NCBI GenBank assembly: GCA_037178625.1
Contig: CM074131.1
Location: forward strand, 1,426,001-1,490,000
DNA: 64,000 nucleotides
From: Skeletonema tropicum
Taxonomy: Eukaryota; Bacillariophyta; Thalassiosirophyceae; Thalassiosirales; Thalassiosiraceae
Direction of reading: 5' to 3'
The position numbers and the translations under genes are program-made. Below, one piece after another: positions 33,030-43,530 of this stretch (its first letter is position 1; every line of letters starts with the position of its first letter). The notes beneath the pieces are model-generated. The model ran no database searches. It was given only the letters and a program-made list of their open reading frames with translations, and was not told the origin of the DNA.

Positions 33030-36000
33030 ATGGAGTCCTCAAAGCGACTGTTCGACTTTGACGCCGCAACAGCAACGACCACCGCAGCAGCTGATGCAAT
33101 GATGGAAGGAACGGCCATATCAGTACCCCAATGGGTCATTGACCTACACGAATTTCGAAGGCGTATATTTTTACAAACGATTGAGCCGATAATTGAACTC
33201 CTCTTGGGGCCTGCAGCACACAACAACAACAACAATCACAGTAGTACTGAATATAATGAGTACGACACAACAATATCAACAGACTCAGTGGACGCACAGC
33301 ACCGTCGTCTCAGCTTCCTCCCCTCCTACGTCGAAGACGTATCCTATCTGCGCGCAAACTCCATGACATTTGCCACATTGACCATGATGCTTATCATTAT
33401 GTTCATTATCAGTTTGGTCTTTTTGAGTTGCTTTTATCACAATCAAAAGACTGCTCCATTGTTTGTTAGTCCGCGGAGGCATCGGCTGCCGAAATTGGTA
33501 CCACCGCCATTGCCAGTGGATGGGCCGTTTAGCTGGGTGAAGGTTTGTTTGTTTATTTCAGATGAGGAGGTGAGTTGAGTGCCTCTATTATAAATGTATG
33601 TATTTTGTTGTGCACAATTTATAATACGACCACCATGCTAAAGCCAACGTTACTGCACGTTCATCTATCCCTTTCAATAAAGATTATCAAACGAGTAGGA
33701 TTTGATGCACTCATATTCCTACGCTTCCACCGCCTAGCCCTAAGATGCATTGTCAAAATGTCCGTCTTTTCATTCCTAGTGTTACTTCCACTCAACTTTA
33801 CGGGGGGTGGACGAGCCAAGGCCAATGATCTCAAGGGATATGTCGATAGTCTCTTATTCACAGACTTTTTACGATTTACCATGGCCAATGTTAGCTCGGG
33901 ATCAAATCGACTTTGGATACATTGTGTTGCGGCGTATTTGTTAACAATCATTGTGGTAGGAGAATTGTTGATTGAGTACACTGCCTATTCGAGTATACGG
34001 CATAGATATTTGTTGTCGAAGGAACCACATTTGCGAACTGTGTTAGTATCCAACATTCCTAGACATTTAAGGACACCTCGCAAGATTGGGAATTACTTTC
34101 GGCATGTGTATCCAGAGGCAGTGAAGAGTGTCACGATATGTCAAAACTTGATCAATCTCGAAAAAATGGTGGCAGAACGAACGGCGGTGTTGGCACAAAT
34201 TGAAAAAGAATTGCTAATTCTGTGTCGAATTGAAAAGCGCAAACTATTAGCTGATACTCGTTTGGCTCATCATATATCCAATGCAGTTTGGTCTTGTCAC
34301 TTGTGTGAAAAGATTGGTGTGCTGGATGAAGCTCAAGAGCGCATTTCCAAACTGTACGTGAGATTGGAAGAAATGAATAGGAGTATTGAAAAGGAACAAC
34401 TACGACGGCGACAGGTCATGTGGTATATGGACAGAATGCAAGCTGGGGAAGGACGGGAGGATATTGATTATACTCTTGCCACGACACATGCGTCTGAGTT
34501 TAAGAAATCATTGAAGAATAGGATGACACAAACACCTAAAAATACCAGCAATCTCAACACATCCTATCGTCCTCCCAAGATAGATGCTCATAGGGATTCA
34601 AGTAGAAGTTCAATAGAACCAGAGGCAGAGCGTCCACCCATGGGGGAGGTAGAAGATGGTTATGGCGAGCACGATAACGACAACAATCCATTCAACAATA
34701 GCTTCCAGCCTAAGAAGAGGTCAAACGCCCGAAAAGCAAAGCATGCTATCAAGAAGTATTCCACTTCTATCCCTGATGGCTCATTGTTTGGTCGGTCGCT
34801 GTCTAATTTTTCAACATTTGAAAAGGTTGGTCAAAATTATGGATCCATTGAGGATCACATGAATGAAGTGACCGACAAGGCTTTCGTGGTGATGAGAACC
34901 TATACTGCTTCCACGATTGCGATCCAAAGTATGCATTCGTCAAAGCCAGGTTCAATGGAGGTCACTACTGCGCCAGAGCCACGAGATATTTTATGGGAGA
35001 ATGTTTACTTATCGAAGGGCGCAAAACGAACGAGGACACTTATCCTCGAGATCCTTTGCCTGCTCCTCATTGCTTTTTACATTGTCCCAGTAGCTCTTGT
35101 ATCACTTCTTGTGAGTGAGTCAGCTTTGGTGTCAATCTCACCTCGGTTGAATCAGCTAGACAAGGTGAGAGATTGTTTTTCATCCACGAGTAATTGAATT
35201 TGTTTCTCCAACTCCTTGTGATCCTCATCAGTGAATGTTCTTGGTAAAGGCGTCGGCTCTCTTCTCAGCGGCAATCGCCACAGTGCAGCCTGTCTGTTTG
35301 GTTATGCTGCAGCAGCTATTACCGCCGCTTTTCATGAAAATCAGTCGACTGGAGGGAAGGCTATCGTTCAGTGAAGCTCAAATGAAATCGTTTTCAAGGT
35401 ACTTTATGTGGCAGGTGCTCAACGTATTCTTAGTCACAGCGATTGCCGGATCAATTTTTGACACGTTGGCTATTATCATTGCAACGCCCGAATCAGCATT
35501 CGAAATGCTCGGGAACTCTCTACCTCGTATGTCTTCCTTCTTTGTGTCATTTGTGACAATCAAGACGTTTACAGGACTGGGAGTTGAAATTTCTCGCATT
35601 GTCAGCATAGTGCAAAATGCGATTTTGATCATCCTCTTCCCTTACTCTACCCTCAGAGCAAAACGTAGTACACGCTTGGCAATGCGGGCAATTGATGATC
35701 CCGGATGGTTCAACCAGCACAAAATTCTAGCTCAAGACATGTTGGTCGTGGTCATCGGTGTCGTTTTTGCCGTTGTGGCTCCGATTGTGCTTATTCCTTG
35801 CGCATTATTTTTCTTCTTGAGCCGCATCGTGTGGACGCATCAATTTCTATATGTCTACGAAAGCGCCTTCGAAACAGGAGGAATGTTTTGGCCGAAGATC
35901 TTTCGTCGTTTTGTTTTTGGGCTGGTAATTGCTCAGGCTACCATCACCGGTCAATTTATTTTGAAAGGTGCTCGACACGAAGCATACGCAACGATTGCAT

Positions 36001-36623
36001 TGATGCTTCTCACCTATTTCTTTCTTCGCTCGACAAGAGCTCGTTACGATGCAACAAGTTCATTCTTACCTCTTGAAGTTGCAACAATGATGGACATCAG
36101 TGTTGGAAATGACGCAGAGAAGAAGTTGAAAAAGAAGCAGAGGGAAATGCAACGACACAATGCAAATTTGAGCAGACTTCCACATGATCATAGTGAGGAT
36201 GACATGTCTGTGGACACTGCAGCCACGTCAGAAACTACGTCTACAACGAACCTGATCGGCGATAGCGACCCTTTCGAGCTTGCGTACGTGCAGCCGGTCA
36301 TCCGGGCAAATCCACACGCACGCCCAGAGCAGCCTTTTCCACCTGCACAACTGGGTCGCGAAGAGGTGCTTTTGGGGAATTACAGTAATGCTGCTGGGAG
36401 CACGGTGGGAGTAATTGGCGAAGATGATGCCTATGATGATTCAGCTACCGTGAAAGTGAAGTACCACAACCAGTACAATCGACGTCAGCTGAACAAGTGG
36501 TGGATAGAGCAGCTCAAGATTCACAAGCATCAACGTCTGTTTCATGTTCTTATCGGAGAAGAGTGTGGCACTCTCACATGGGATAATAGACCACAGCGTG
36601 TTCATGATGGGTACTTAGTGTAG
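33030..36623 (+). CDS. OSCA/CSC1-type mechanosensitive cation channel (DUF221)
   Basis: Three exons are proposed: 33030-33569, 33683-35164 and 35250-36623, with introns of 113 and 85 bp, about 1131 residues. OSCA/TMEM63 proteins are calcium-permeable channels opened by membrane tension or hyperosmotic stress. The first junction gives ISDEEIIKRVGFDALIFLRF and the second LNQLDKASALF, both continuous with the family. Visible are VLLPLNFTGG (TM2 region), TVLVSNIPRHLRTPRKIGNYF (start of the cytosolic domain), a coiled segment with LEKMVAERTAVLAQIEKEL, and the pore-domain helices from LPRMSSFFVSFVTIKTFTGL to FLSRIVWTHQFLYVYE. The extra-long cytosolic loop and an approximately 180-residue polar C-terminus exceed plant relatives. 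The acceptor at 35249 (GGTAAAG) is pyrimidine-poor, so that boundary is the least certain. Confidence 0.85.
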
Positions 36624-36678
36624 ACACAGTGAAATGTATGTATTATAATGAATTTCTATTGTCTATCAGTAGTTCCTC

Positions 36679-38301
36679 TTACAGACTTTTCAGTACGGCA
36701 AACATGCTCATTCCGCTCACGAACACGATACCAAACCATGCAAGCAACGATCCAATTGGTAAGCTGATACTGCTGTTATGTTGTGAATCTAATGACAAAC
36801 AAAAGGACATCCATATTCCAACAATCAAAGGTCCAACAGCCTTTGAGAGGCCAGCACCAATGCTTCCTAATGCATTCGTTCTGCTCCTCATCTCAGCGGG
36901 AACAGTTCTGTTCGTCGCGACAGTGATGGATGAAAAGAAAGCCGACTGGAACACTTTCGTGACTCCCGACAAGAGGGATAAATAAAGCATCGACCAACGT
37001 TTGTTTTCAGCGGTGTAGACCAAAGAAGCTAGTGGAAACAAAGCTACTGGCAAGATACCTAAGGCTGCCCCAAAGTGAAGCGAACCATAAATACCAAATT
37101 GATCACATATCATAGTGTAAACTCTGTATTGCCCAATAGCGAAAATGACTCCAGATGCAGATAAAATTTTTCCTATCTCGTTCTCTTGCAACCCACCTAA
37201 TCCAGTGTTTCGTGATATGCAGTACAGTGGGAAGGCTTCGTCTATATTGATAATGATCAACGAGAACAGCCAATATGCGATCAAATGGACGCGTGTTTTG
37301 CGTCGAGACCATATCAACTGTAGCGATGCATATTCCATTGTATTTTCTAAATTGTCATCATTCTGTGTTGATCCATACTGTTGAACAGGATTGTCTGACG
37401 TAGAATCACCTGTCTTCAATGCAATTAATGCATCTTCTTGCACATCTTTGGAACATTTGTGTCCAGTACATATTTTTCTTGTCCATTTGAAGAAGTCTTT
37501 GCCCAACAAACGCGTACTTCTACATTGCGACATCGTCTCGGGTATGCATAGGTATACAGCCATTGTCGATGCCCAACATAGCACTGCACCCAGAAGATTG
37601 GGCAGAAGATATGGATATTTTGAAAGCAATTTGTAGCATGAGATATGCAATATACTGTCGTCAATATTTGTGGAATACGAAAGACCCTTATCTCTTACGT
37701 TCAATGGATCTGCCAAAAATCCTGCCACTGCAGGTGCGATGAGGAAACCGTATGCACGCATGCTCATTACTCTTCCAACTATCCGTGTTTCTAGCTGTTC
37801 TCGTTGTTCATGTTCATGTTCATGTTCATGTTCATGAATGTTGTCATCAGTATTTGCTTCTCCATTTTCAACTTGATTACTGAACTCGTCAAAGTCATAA
37901 AATGCCAACTCAGTTGCAACTGTCTTACTCACACCGACAATCGAGTTCAAAGCACCAATCATACCGCGAGCAACAATGGCTTGACTGAAAGATGTGGCAA
38001 AGCCAAACCACAGAGATGCCAGACCACTGCCAGCTAGTGAACATATCATTGCAAACCTGCGCCCATAAAGATCAGCCAGGAGACCCCATAGGTGAGCAGT
38101 TGCAGTTCGCCCAATCATGAAAGATGTTGCAAACAAAGCTGCATAAGGGCCCGCTTGTTCCTCTTGTATTTGTAGGAAGTTGACAGCCATGAAAGCAGCG
38201 TAGGGAAAGACCCCTACCAATAAATAAGCTTGTAAAAAAGTGACCGAGCACAAGGCCACAATACTGGCGGCTCTTTTGTTCATGTTGGGCACATGATACA
38301 T
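36679..38301 (-). CDS. MFS transporter, ZIFL-like, with His-Glu repeat loop
   Basis: About 540 residues, single exon. The N-terminal half shows FMAVNFLQIQEEQAGPYAAL, HLWGLLADLYGRRFAMICS (motif A) and RGMIGALNSIVGVSKTVATEL, the pattern of plant zinc-induced-facilitator-like and related drug:proton antiporters. MSMRAYGFLIAPAVAGFLADP follows. Between TM4 and TM5 sits a polar insert with five alternating His-Glu pairs (TTCATG repeats near 37801-37838). The C-terminal half ends MRSRTNALGSIGAGLSKAVGP. The start is uncertain: MYHVPNMNKR at 38301 or Met at 38283 are preferred. Farther upstream the frame runs through a short duplication (GAAGTTGT..GATATTC units). Stops of this gene and the OSCA-like gene are 55 bp apart. 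Confidence 0.8.
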   Translation of the reverse strand: MYHVPNMNKRAASIVALCSVTFLQAYLLVGVFPYAAFMAVNFLQIQEEQAGPYAALFATSFMIGRTATAHLWGLLADLYGRRFAMICSLAGSGLASLWFGFATSFSQAIVARGMIGALNSIVGVSKTVATELAFYDFDEFSNQVENGEANTDDNIHEHEHEHEHEQREQLETRIVGRVMSMRAYGFLIAPAVAGFLADPLNVRDKGLSYSTNIDDSILHISCYKLLSKYPYLLPNLLGAVLCWASTMAVYLCIPETMSQCRSTRLLGKDFFKWTRKICTGHKCSKDVQEDALIALKTGDSTSDNPVQQYGSTQNDDNLENTMEYASLQLIWSRRKTRVHLIAYWLFSLIIINIDEAFPLYCISRNTGLGGLQENEIGKILSASGVIFAIGQYRVYTMICDQFGIYGSLHFGAALGILPVALFPLASLVYTAENKRWSMLYLSLLSGVTKVFQSAFFSSITVATNRTVPAEMRSRTNALGSIGAGLSKAVGPLIVGIWMSFCLSLDSQHNSSISLPIGSLLAWFGIVFVSGMSMFAVLKSL

Positions 38302-38752
38302 TACGATACGAAGTACGAAGTTGTGATATTCTTGTGGCGCAGCGCTTACGAAGTTGTTGTGATATTCGAAGGCGTACATAGGCACGCAGCGCAGCTTTTG
38401 ACAACAACATCAGATGAGCTTTCTTGAATAAATTAGATGTTGATGCGATGTTGGTGGGACCAAGGGTGGTACCTTTTGATTTGAAGAAACAGCTGCTCAC
38501 GAGAAAACGCAGCTGGCTCAGACACCGACGCATCAACATTCACCTCCATGATGATGGGTGGGCGGGGTGGGTTGATAGATGGTAGAAAATTCATCGGCAT
38601 CACTGCCATAAATTGTTCTCAGTATTGCCATCAACTATTGTAGCAATACAAAGGAGGGCATTTGGATCGCTACTAAAGCTAAAGGCGATCTGGTTCCTTC
38701 TAACAACATTCGCTACACATTTAATCCCGGACTCGACGACACAACCTTCGGA
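38302..38752. other. Divergent promoter region, ZIFL-like and CDIN1-like genes
   Basis: 451 bp between divergent starts. It contains the short tandem duplication near 38310-38375. No clear control site. Confidence 0.4.
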
Positions 38753-39778
38753 ATGACTGCATCTTCGTCGTCACTCATTACTTCGATGGCATTTATCTTT
38801 GCAATTGCCTTGCAGATACAGACCGCATCAGCTGCTTACTTAGATCACATCTTCGACAACGGCACAAAAAGAGTCAAGAGGAACATCGTGTGGGAGCCGG
38901 CTGCGTATGAACCCGTGCCCATCAGTAAAGAAATAGAACTACTTCAAAAAGATGTGCTCATTCGTCGCGGTGAATTCTGCAAGTTACATGGCAGCCGGCA
39001 GTTGGAAGTAGAGCTTGAATGTTGCGAACTTGGATTAACTTTTCGTCAGGCACTTTCAATCAGAAAGCAGCTATTGATAAAGAAGGCAATGTCCAATCAT
39101 TGGAAACTAAAAGACGAAGATTCCTTAGAGGAAGTGATAAGCTCATTCGAAAAGCAGAAAAAGTCTCTAATGGACATTGCGGTTGAATTAGATTTACCGC
39201 CTGTCTCGATTTTCAGAGCCATTATGGCACGTAGAGTGCTTCAACGGTACCCCGGTCGCCATGCTGTGAATAGGAGAAGACCTGCTGGCAAAATTTTGCA
39301 ATCTATCATCTATGATGAAGAATATGTTGGTACTTTTCTTTCCGAATGGGAATTGGAACAACTACAGACTGCCAAGCGACAAGACATGGTAGGATACGTC
39401 AATCACTCCACATCACCACAAGATTGGGAGAATGAACTCTACAGCTTTCTCGATAGACATCAAATCAATTACGCGAAGGAAGAAGATTTGAGGTTGATGG
39501 GCACTAGGAGTACACCTGATTGTCTACTTCTTGATGATGTTACTATTAATGGCAAGAAAGTTCGATGGATTGAATTTAAATCCTACTACGCCTCTGGATT
39601 GAACGAAAATTGGTGGTTTACCAAGAAACTTTTAGAACAAAGCAAGAAGTATGAAGACGAGTTCCGCGGGGAAGGTGCGATCATCATGAAGAGAGGTTTC
39701 AGCGAAGCACTGGCATCGTCGTCCACACTATTTCTGGATAGTGGTCCGCTGTCAACTGATTTCATTTGCATATACTGA
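38753..39778 (+). CDS. CDIN1: CDIN1 (C15orf41)-like PD-(D/E)XK nuclease, with signal-like N-terminus
   Basis: 341 residues, single exon. The family has helix-turn-helix segments followed by a restriction-endonuclease-like TPD domain; the human member binds codanin-1 and is mutated in a congenital anaemia. Here LTFRQALSIRKQLL and DIAVELDLPPVSIFRAIMARR fit the helical part. TPD with Asp256, then WIEFK with Glu274 and Lys276, form the putative metal site. QSKKYEDEFRGEGAIIMKRGF matches the family's QF..Y..RFG.G.VIYW segment. The first 30 residues include SMAFIFAIALQIQTASAA, a good signal peptide, which is unexpected for a nuclear or cytosolic protein. A later start is possible but no strong alternative Met appears before residue 112. 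It converges with RPC3 (45 bp between stops). Confidence 0.8.
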   Translation: MTASSSSLITSMAFIFAIALQIQTASAAYLDHIFDNGTKRVKRNIVWEPAAYEPVPISKEIELLQKDVLIRRGEFCKLHGSRQLEVELECCELGLTFRQALSIRKQLLIKKAMSNHWKLKDEDSLEEVISSFEKQKKSLMDIAVELDLPPVSIFRAIMARRVLQRYPGRHAVNRRRPAGKILQSIIYDEEYVGTFLSEWELEQLQTAKRQDMVGYVNHSTSPQDWENELYSFLDRHQINYAKEEDLRLMGTRSTPDCLLLDDVTINGKKVRWIEFKSYYASGLNENWWFTKKLLEQSKKYEDEFRGEGAIIMKRGFSEALASSSTLFLDSGPLSTDFICIY

Positions 39779-39823
39779 ATAAAAGTTCTACGTAATTGAT
39801 TTTAAGTAATGGTTGAAATGTGT

Positions 39824-41821
39824 TTACAGATCTTTCAATACCATCAAGGTTTCGTCCAACTGCAAACATGCACTATCAAGCCGCTCGAGTCCTTTGCAAA
39901 AGGCTTGGTATTTCTTCTTGTCTTCCTCATTATCATTCTCATCAGTTGCGTCTTTGGCTCGATCCATCCATTCCTTGCCCACTTCTACTTCGTGCTGTCG
40001 CCGCAATCGAAGATTCAATATTGCAGTGGAGACATTGTTGACAACAGTCTTAGTCATGCGAGATGGAATCACATTCCATAAGTAAATAGCCGTACCCGTG
40101 TTGTGTGTTTTAGTAAGATGCATATCAGATAGACATATATAATTCTCACGGTGGAGACGATGAAGTGCCTCTCTTGCTTCCTTGGCGGGAACCATCGCAT
40201 CCTCGGCAACAATATCTGACTCGCAATGTCCTCTGTACTCAAGAATATTGATGATGCGTGCAGCTACGGCACCTTGATGAGTTGTGATAACGCGATGGAT
40301 AATACGGTGTCGCAATCTTGCAAGCAGATTGCGCGTGTTGATTTCAAATTTGCCACCCTTTGAGTGACCCAGGGCTTCCTCTAATTCTGATATAATTGGG
40401 GGATATTGCAGTTTGGACAAACGAATAAGGTTGTTTGAGAGATTCTGATTGAGACCACCAATCTGCGTCTGAAGTGATTGTTTTGTCTCATTTGAAAGGA
40501 ACGGCGCAATGTCCGCAGGAGAAAAGATGCCCAACTCAGCCAGTCGAATATGCTCTTCTTCTTCTGTCTCGGAGAGTTGTTGGGGAGCATGCTCTTGCTG
40601 TGCTGCGTATCTTAGCGCAGCTGTGACAATGGGTCCAGCTAAGTTGAGATAGCTGTTGTGTCCATTTGCACCGCCATTAGTAGACTTGCCATTGCTTTCG
40701 TTTTCTTCTCCATAAATTTCAGAAACGAGTCGTCCCAATACCATTGCACGCATCGATGCATGAAACATGGATGTGTTAGCACAATAAACCGACCCAGCTG
40801 GTACCAGCTTACGCAACGGAGAGAGTAGTTTGACAACGTTGTCATCGTCTTGCTTGTTGCTTCCATAGTTATTGTCTGCGCCATTCACTTTAACTTTTTT
40901 GGACTTGGATTCATCAGACGTCGAACGTGATCTCCTCTTTCTCTTTCCAGCACTTATTTCCCCATCATCGTTCCACTCAAACTCAACCTCTCCGCCATTG
41001 ATACCATCTTCAGCTTGTTGCTCTTTATCAAGCAACTCTTGATTACTTGCAATAGGATCTACCGCCTTGATATACCCGCATTCAATCAATCTTCTAAAGC
41101 TGTTTACAACGGCAACAAGAACTTGTTGTTGTTCTTTTTCATCCGATTCCTCACTCTTCAAGTTTCCCCAAACGTATGAAATAGCATCTTCTGCTGTCAT
41201 TCTTCCATTAAATAAAAGAGCTTCCACCAGATGAGCTGCATGTTCATCGATCATACTTTTTGCATGTTGTATATACCGCGGAAATCGTGGTAGTAATCTC
41301 GCTCTATCAACAAGGAATGAGTATGTGTAATGAGTGGACGAAGAAGTAGGATCCGGCTTCTGCGGCTTCTGTCCTTCACTGTCGGCAGACTCTTTATTGC
41401 TTGCATTCTTGCTTCCACCTCCAGAAACATGCACCAAACCATGATGCAATAACACAATCAACGATGCACGAATGTGTGATGCATCAGTGACAAATCCAGC
41501 TGCTTCTGAGCCTCGAGCTTTATTCATTGCAACTCTCCCTCCACTAGCTTTACTAGAGGAAGCATTTATTTGTTCTATCAGTCGGTTTCTCTCTTCGTTC
41601 CAATCCCTCACGCATTGATTTCTAATAAAAGAAATCAAGTCTTGAAGTGTTGATGGACCACGAGATTGCAAGGCATCAGTCACGGTTTGGACAACAGGCC
41701 CAAAGTAGTCACGGATGCAATTCGATGAGAGCGCTTTCTGTGGATCTGGTGGGTGTGCAGTCGACGACGTTGCATTGGATAGGGGAGAGATATGGGTGAA
41801 CCCACCGAATGCGTTGCTCAT
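39824..41821 (-). CDS. POLR3C: RNA polymerase III subunit RPC3 (RPC82)
   Basis: 665-residue single-exon gene. RPC3 with RPC6 and RPC7 forms the Pol III heterotrimer for initiation. IRDYFGPVVQTVTDALQ then GPSTLQDLISFI is the first winged-helix domain. IRASLIVLLHHGLVHVSG is the next conserved region, followed by RARLLPRFPRYIQHAKSMID and FNGRMTAEDAISYVWG. A charged linker contains GKRKRRSRSTSDESKSKKVK, a likely nuclear localisation signal. The C-terminal winged helices show RIINILEYRGHCESDIVAED and AREALHRLHRENYICLSDM. Length fits the family. The start is the ATG at 41821 (MSNAFGGFTH). Confidence 0.9.
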   Translation of the reverse strand: MSNAFGGFTHISPLSNATSSTAHPPDPQKALSSNCIRDYFGPVVQTVTDALQSRGPSTLQDLISFIRNQCVRDWNEERNRLIEQINASSSKASGGRVAMNKARGSEAAGFVTDASHIRASLIVLLHHGLVHVSGGGSKNASNKESADSEGQKPQKPDPTSSSTHYTYSFLVDRARLLPRFPRYIQHAKSMIDEHAAHLVEALLFNGRMTAEDAISYVWGNLKSEESDEKEQQQVLVAVVNSFRRLIECGYIKAVDPIASNQELLDKEQQAEDGINGGEVEFEWNDDGEISAGKRKRRSRSTSDESKSKKVKVNGADNNYGSNKQDDDNVVKLLSPLRKLVPAGSVYCANTSMFHASMRAMVLGRLVSEIYGEENESNGKSTNGGANGHNSYLNLAGPIVTAALRYAAQQEHAPQQLSETEEEEHIRLAELGIFSPADIAPFLSNETKQSLQTQIGGLNQNLSNNLIRLSKLQYPPIISELEEALGHSKGGKFEINTRNLLARLRHRIIHRVITTHQGAVAARIINILEYRGHCESDIVAEDAMVPAKEAREALHRLHRENYICLSDMHLTKTHNTGTAIYLWNVIPSRMTKTVVNNVSTAILNLRLRRQHEVEVGKEWMDRAKDATDENDNEEDKKKYQAFCKGLERLDSACLQLDETLMVLKDL

Positions 41822-42585
41822 ATTTGGATATGATGTGCCGAGGTAGGTTTTGAGGTCTGAGGTTGAAGCAGTTCAATTGTTTCAGATCAGTTCGAGTCTT
41901 CGCTCAGATTTCGACCCTCAATACCTCTTGTGCAAGTCAGCCGGCTGGGACGCTATATTCTTGTAGTAATACTGGACATGGTCTTCAAGAATTATTGTAG
42001 GTGTGTGTCGGGTGTATTTTGTGCCATCATTTTGATTTTTGCTTGCTTGTTGCTTGCCTCTTTTTTGCTTTTTGCTTGCTTGTTGCTTGCCTCTTTTTTG
42101 CCTGGCCGCCGTCCGTCGGAGATCCTTTCCTCTCTTTCCTTTTTCTCTTTCCTTTTTTTGGCTCGAGAGAATGTAAGTACGATATCGTACATAAGCGATT
42201 GCGGTTCACGAGAAAAGGGGAAATCGGTGTTTCGGTCAAAAATCCCAACCACCCGCCACAACACAACACACCATGATGTTGTTGTTTTAGTTGTACTTAA
42301 TGCCCATCCTGTGTCCTCGGCCATCACCATAGCGGCCGCAATACATGGAATACTTATTAAGACGCTCACTAAAACAAAGTATTGTATCGCCGCAGAGTCA
42401 GTTTCAATACCTACGGAGCGTCAAGACCTTCAATCTGACACATGCTTAGATGTGTCCGGTGGCCTTGGTGGAGGGTAGATGACATCGAAAGAATAGGAGG
42501 CTTAACCACCCAGCGTTGTGCCGCCTCCCATTGATATCAATACCAACATAATCAATGGGGTAAGAATAATAAGGAGTACGCGCGT
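41822..42585. other. Upstream region of RPC3 with a short tandem duplication
   Basis: No gene. Near 42038-42100 a unit of about 28 bases (TTTTGCTTGCTTGTTGCTTG...) occurs twice with a linker of T-rich DNA. Confidence 0.5.
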
Positions 42586-42980
42586 CATTCGGTGTTGCGG
42601 GCGTCACCAGGCCAAGCGATCTTCGGTAGAGACATGTTATTTGATATACCATTACTTTGCGATTGGTATGAGGTCTCAAGTGGGCAGGCGCCGTCAGCAG
42701 CTGGTGGATCGTTCCAATATACGACGATATACGTGAAAACAAGCGTCGAGTTCCCTACGACTATACTGTCGGTCAGAAAGCCATGATCATCAAGGCAACT
42801 GACGGGAGCCATCTTCCGAAGCCGGAGGATGTACATGATGGTCCTTATGAGGTTAGTCAAGTGTTTACGAATGGAACAGTGCGACTGCAACGAGGTGCTA
42901 TTAATGAGCGTCTCAATGTTCGAAGATTGGCACCCTACTTCGAAAGCGACGGAGATGGGAGTTCTGTACATGAAGAATGA
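42586..42980 (+). pseudogene. Ty3/gypsy integrase C-terminal fragment, frameshifted
   Basis: ASPGQAIFGRDMLFDIPLL resembles the end of a gypsy integrase core. RRRQQLVDRSNIRR in a second frame resembles the following helix, and MIIKATDGSHLPKPEDVHDG then PYEVSQVFTNGTVRLQRGAI and LNVRRLAPYFES in another frame is the GPY/F-like C-terminal domain. The domains are in the right order but in three frames, with no upstream pol. It is a dead fragment. Confidence 0.75.
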
Positions 42981-43194
42981 AATCGTAATATGCCTTTGTA
43001 CAGGATGCAATCCTTGGGAAAGGGGTTCTCGAGAGATTGGTCGTTTATGCTATTGAGCGAAATCTATGTTATTTGAAAGTCTTATGCAATGCCGATGAAT
43101 TAAATTCGATAAGATTGTGATCTGTTGGATGCTTCACGGAGGTTTTTTTGCCGGTTGGTTTTCCTTTCTTTAAGACCTCGTTTTGTGCACAGCT

Positions 43195-43530
43195 CGGGGG
43201 AGAATGTCACAGGGAATGGGTTGTGCCTGAGTAAATCTTTGTCTTTGACCCACTCGAGGTGAACTTGTTGCTCTCCAGTTTCTTCTTCCTACTCTTATTT
43301 CCCTTCCCATTAGTCACAGGTTGGTTGGCTCTAGCATCTTCGCCGTTACATCTGCATCACTACGGACTGCGATCTGGGGAAGTAAAGCTGATACAGCAAC
43401 GTTCGTTATCACTTACCACAGATAATGCCGCCTCTGGGAGGATCCACCAGACGTACTTTAAATTTACCCTACTTATTTCATCTGCACGCTACTCTGTGTC
43501 CTGTGTGTATCATGTATCATGCAACATCTG
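43195..43530 (+). repeat. Probable polypurine tract and LTR
   Basis: GGGGGAGAA at 43196-43204 followed by TGTCACAGGGAATGGG looks like a polypurine tract and the TG start of a 3' LTR, downstream of the integrase fragment and on the same strand. The 3' end is not defined; CAACA near 43524-43528 is a candidate. No second LTR is in the window. Confidence 0.45.

Noticed and set aside
35190..35268. Alternative OSCA intron GTAATT..TCTCAG
   Set aside because: It keeps the frame but adds residues that break an otherwise gap-free fit to the family; the 35165-35249 intron fits better.
41930..42478. 182-codon plus-strand frame
   Set aside because: Largely created by a T-rich tandem duplication (CLLLASFLLFACLLLASFL). 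No known domain.
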